Below, piece after piece: positions 62,622-64,000 of a stretch of 64,000 nucleotides of DNA. The stretch's first letter is position 1, and each line of letters begins with the position of its first letter. Made by a program: the position numbers and the translations under genes. The notes below the pieces were generated by a model. It worked only from the letters and a program-made list of their open reading frames with translations, was not told where the DNA came from and did not search any database. The DNA is from Brevundimonas sp. Root1279 (GTDB taxonomy: Bacteria > Pseudomonadota > Alphaproteobacteria > Caulobacterales > Caulobacteraceae). Location: contig NZ_LMEB01000006.1 of NCBI RefSeq assembly GCF_001425945.1, forward strand, positions 186,001 through 250,000, given 5' to 3'.

Positions 62622-64000
62622 ATGACCCGGAACCTGACCTTCGGCCGCCGCGCCTTCCTGGCCGGCGCGTCGCTGAGCGCCCTGCTCGCCGCCGCCCCGC
62701 GCGCCCTGGCCGAGGTGCTCGGCTATCCCCGGGCCCTGCAGGGCCCGATGGTCGGATCGCCGGGGCCGAGCCACTTCACCGTCTGGGTCCGCGCCAGCGG
62801 CGCCTTCCCGGTGACGCTGGAGTATTCCACGGACCGCGACTTCGAGACCTTGATCCAGGGGCCGACCGCCACCGCCCGGGCCGAGGACGACTGCTGCGTC
62901 ACCCTGCGCGTCGACGGCGTCCAGCCCGACACCGACTACTGGTACCGGCTGAAGTATAACGGCGACGCCGACCGATATCAGCACTTCCCCTACCGCACCC
63001 GCACCGCCCCGGCGGGCGCGGCCGAGTTCAGCGTGGCCTTCGGCTCCTGCTGCCGCATCCAGTTCGACGCCGACCAGCCGATCTGGAACGCAGTCCGCGA
63101 GATCGACCCGGACCTGATGTTCTGGTTGGGCGACAACATCTACGGCGACAGCGACCAGCCCTCGGTGCTGGCCGACCTGTACGGGCGCGGGCGGCTGGTC
63201 GAGCGGCTGGTCCCCCTGCTCCGCTCCAAGCCGCAACTGGCCATCTGGGACGACCACGACTTCGGCTACAACAACGGCGACGGCCGCAGCCCCTACAAGG
63301 CCGCCTCGCTGAAGGTGTTCAAGGATTTCTGGGCCAACCCGAGCTACGGCGAGGCCGACAATCCGGGCGTCTATTTCAAGCAGGCCTATGGCGGGGTCGA
63401 CTTCTTCTTTCTCGACGGCCGCTACCACCGCGACCCGATCGAAACGCCCGATACCGGTCGGAAGACCATGCTGGGCGCGAGGCAGAAGGCCTGGCTGAAG
63501 CGCGAGCTGGCCGCCTCGACCGCGGCCTTCAAGGTGCTGGTCGCCGGCGGCGGCTTCTCTTCGGCCGAGAACGAGGAGGGCGGCGACAGCTGGGGCGTCT
63601 TCCTGACCGAGCGCAACGAGATCTTCGACTTCATCCGCGACCGGAACATCGGCGGCGTCTTCTGCATCACCGGCGACAGCCACATGGGCGAGCTGAACTG
63701 CATCCCGCGTTCGGATGTCGGCGGCTACGACATCTACGACTTCTGCTCGTCGCCCCTGGCCCAGATGCCGGCGGTCAAGAATACCCGCCAGACGCCCGAG
63801 GTGCGCATCCGCGACACCTGGACCCGCAGCGTCAACGTCGGCCATCTGAGGTTCGACATGACCGGCCCGACCCCGACCATGACCTACACCCTGCACGACG
63901 TGATGGGCGAAGCCGTCTGGGATCCGCTGGTGCTGACCCCGGCCGACCTGACCAACGGCGTGCGCACCTGGGACAAGAAGGCTGACCCGGAAGAGCTGCA
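62622..64000 (+). CDS. phoD: PhoD-like alkaline phosphatase (Tat-exported), 3' end outside window
   Basis: About 459 codons are present and the frame is still open at the window edge. The N terminus has a Tat signal, FGRRAFLAGASLSALLAAAPRALA. A small beta-sandwich domain comes next (PMVGSPGPSHFTVWVRAS), then the calcium/iron phosphoesterase core: FSVAFGSC, LMFWLGDNIYGD, LAIWDDHDFGYNNGD, and the FCITGDSHMGEL region. PhoD enzymes are periplasmic or surface phosphodiesterase/monoesterases released by Tat. GGAG precedes the ATG, three bases after the monophosphatase stop. In this setting it could attack phytate degradation products and supply phosphate. Confidence 0.93.
   Translation, partial: MTRNLTFGRRAFLAGASLSALLAAAPRALAEVLGYPRALQGPMVGSPGPSHFTVWVRASGAFPVTLEYSTDRDFETLIQGPTATARAEDDCCVTLRVDGVQPDTDYWYRLKYNGDADRYQHFPYRTRTAPAGAAEFSVAFGSCCRIQFDADQPIWNAVREIDPDLMFWLGDNIYGDSDQPSVLADLYGRGRLVERLVPLLRSKPQLAIWDDHDFGYNNGDGRSPYKAASLKVFKDFWANPSYGEADNPGVYFKQAYGGVDFFFLDGRYHRDPIETPDTGRKTMLGARQKAWLKRELAASTAAFKVLVAGGGFSSAENEEGGDSWGVFLTERNEIFDFIRDRNIGGVFCITGDSHMGELNCIPRSDVGGYDIYDFCSSPLAQMPAVKNTRQTPEVRIRDTWTRSVNVGHLRFDMTGPTPTMTYTLHDVMGEAVWDPLVLTPADLTNGVRTWDKKADPEEL

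Overview
The window is GC-rich, densely coded chromosome from an alphaproteobacterium, almost certainly a member of the Caulobacteraceae (Caulobacter, Brevundimonas or Phenylobacterium type; I cannot fix the genus from sequence alone). The reasons are a full-length CtrA cell-cycle regulator ending in a run of alanines, CcrM-type GANTC sites clustered upstream of it, TTAA-rich CtrA-like boxes in front of flagellar operons, a DivJ-like kinase, a UrcA-family protein and a large TonB-dependent receptor. I found no rRNA, tRNA, insertion sequence, prophage or CRISPR array.

Layout. 1-1.4 kb: the tail of an intradiol dioxygenase, a membrane winged-helix regulator and a UrcA protein. 1.4-5.8 kb: a cell-cycle neighbourhood with ctrA (minus strand) facing a DnaA-domain-IV-like HTH protein and a DUF6456 protein, then SufE and a DivJ-like histidine kinase. 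5.8-7.8 kb: an acyl-CoA-dehydrogenase-like flavoprotein divergent from an HxlR regulator. 7.8-9.9 kb: fliQ-fliR-flhB. 10-19.6 kb: a lipoprotein, folE, a compound inverted repeat, an alpha/beta hydrolase, an arylsulfatase, an ankyrin lipoprotein, an acyltransferase, a GFA protein and two tandem VOC proteins. 19.7-22.6 kb: flgB-flgC-fliE divergent from fliO-fliP, then an HU gene. 22.6-31.9 kb: a large secreted TPR protein, pncC, a DUF983 protein, a CreBC-like two-component pair with a DUF4173 membrane protein, an epimerase and a small lipoprotein. 32-38.5 kb: an apparent export/scavenging operon (periplasmic amidohydrolase, two porins, periplasmic glutaminase), then a cation diffusion facilitator. 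38.6-41.9 kb: katG and a DUF5996 protein.

The most interesting part is 41.9-64 kb, which reads as one physically continuous phytate-to-central-metabolism island. A TonB-dependent receptor is divergent from a tandem-domain beta-propeller phytase lipoprotein. Behind the phytase, on the same strand, lies the inositol ABC transporter ibpA-iatA-iatP. On the other side are two tandem inositol dehydrogenases, the RpiR-type repressor iolR, iolC-iolD-iolE-iolB-iolA, an OPA/GlpT-type MFS transporter, an inositol-monophosphatase-family enzyme and a PhoD phosphatase that runs off the window. A GGAA-N6-TTCC motif, perfect or with one mismatch, occurs upstream of the receptor/phytase pair (twice), between idh and iolR (twice) and upstream of the MFS gene (once, perfect). 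This predicts that phosphate removal, uptake and catabolism form one IolR regulon: phytate is stripped at the cell surface, free inositol enters by IatAP, partly phosphorylated inositols may enter through the OPA carrier and be finished by the monophosphatase, and the carbon leaves as acetyl-CoA through Iol enzymes. The gene identities are strong; the joint regulation and the phosphoinositol import branch are inference.
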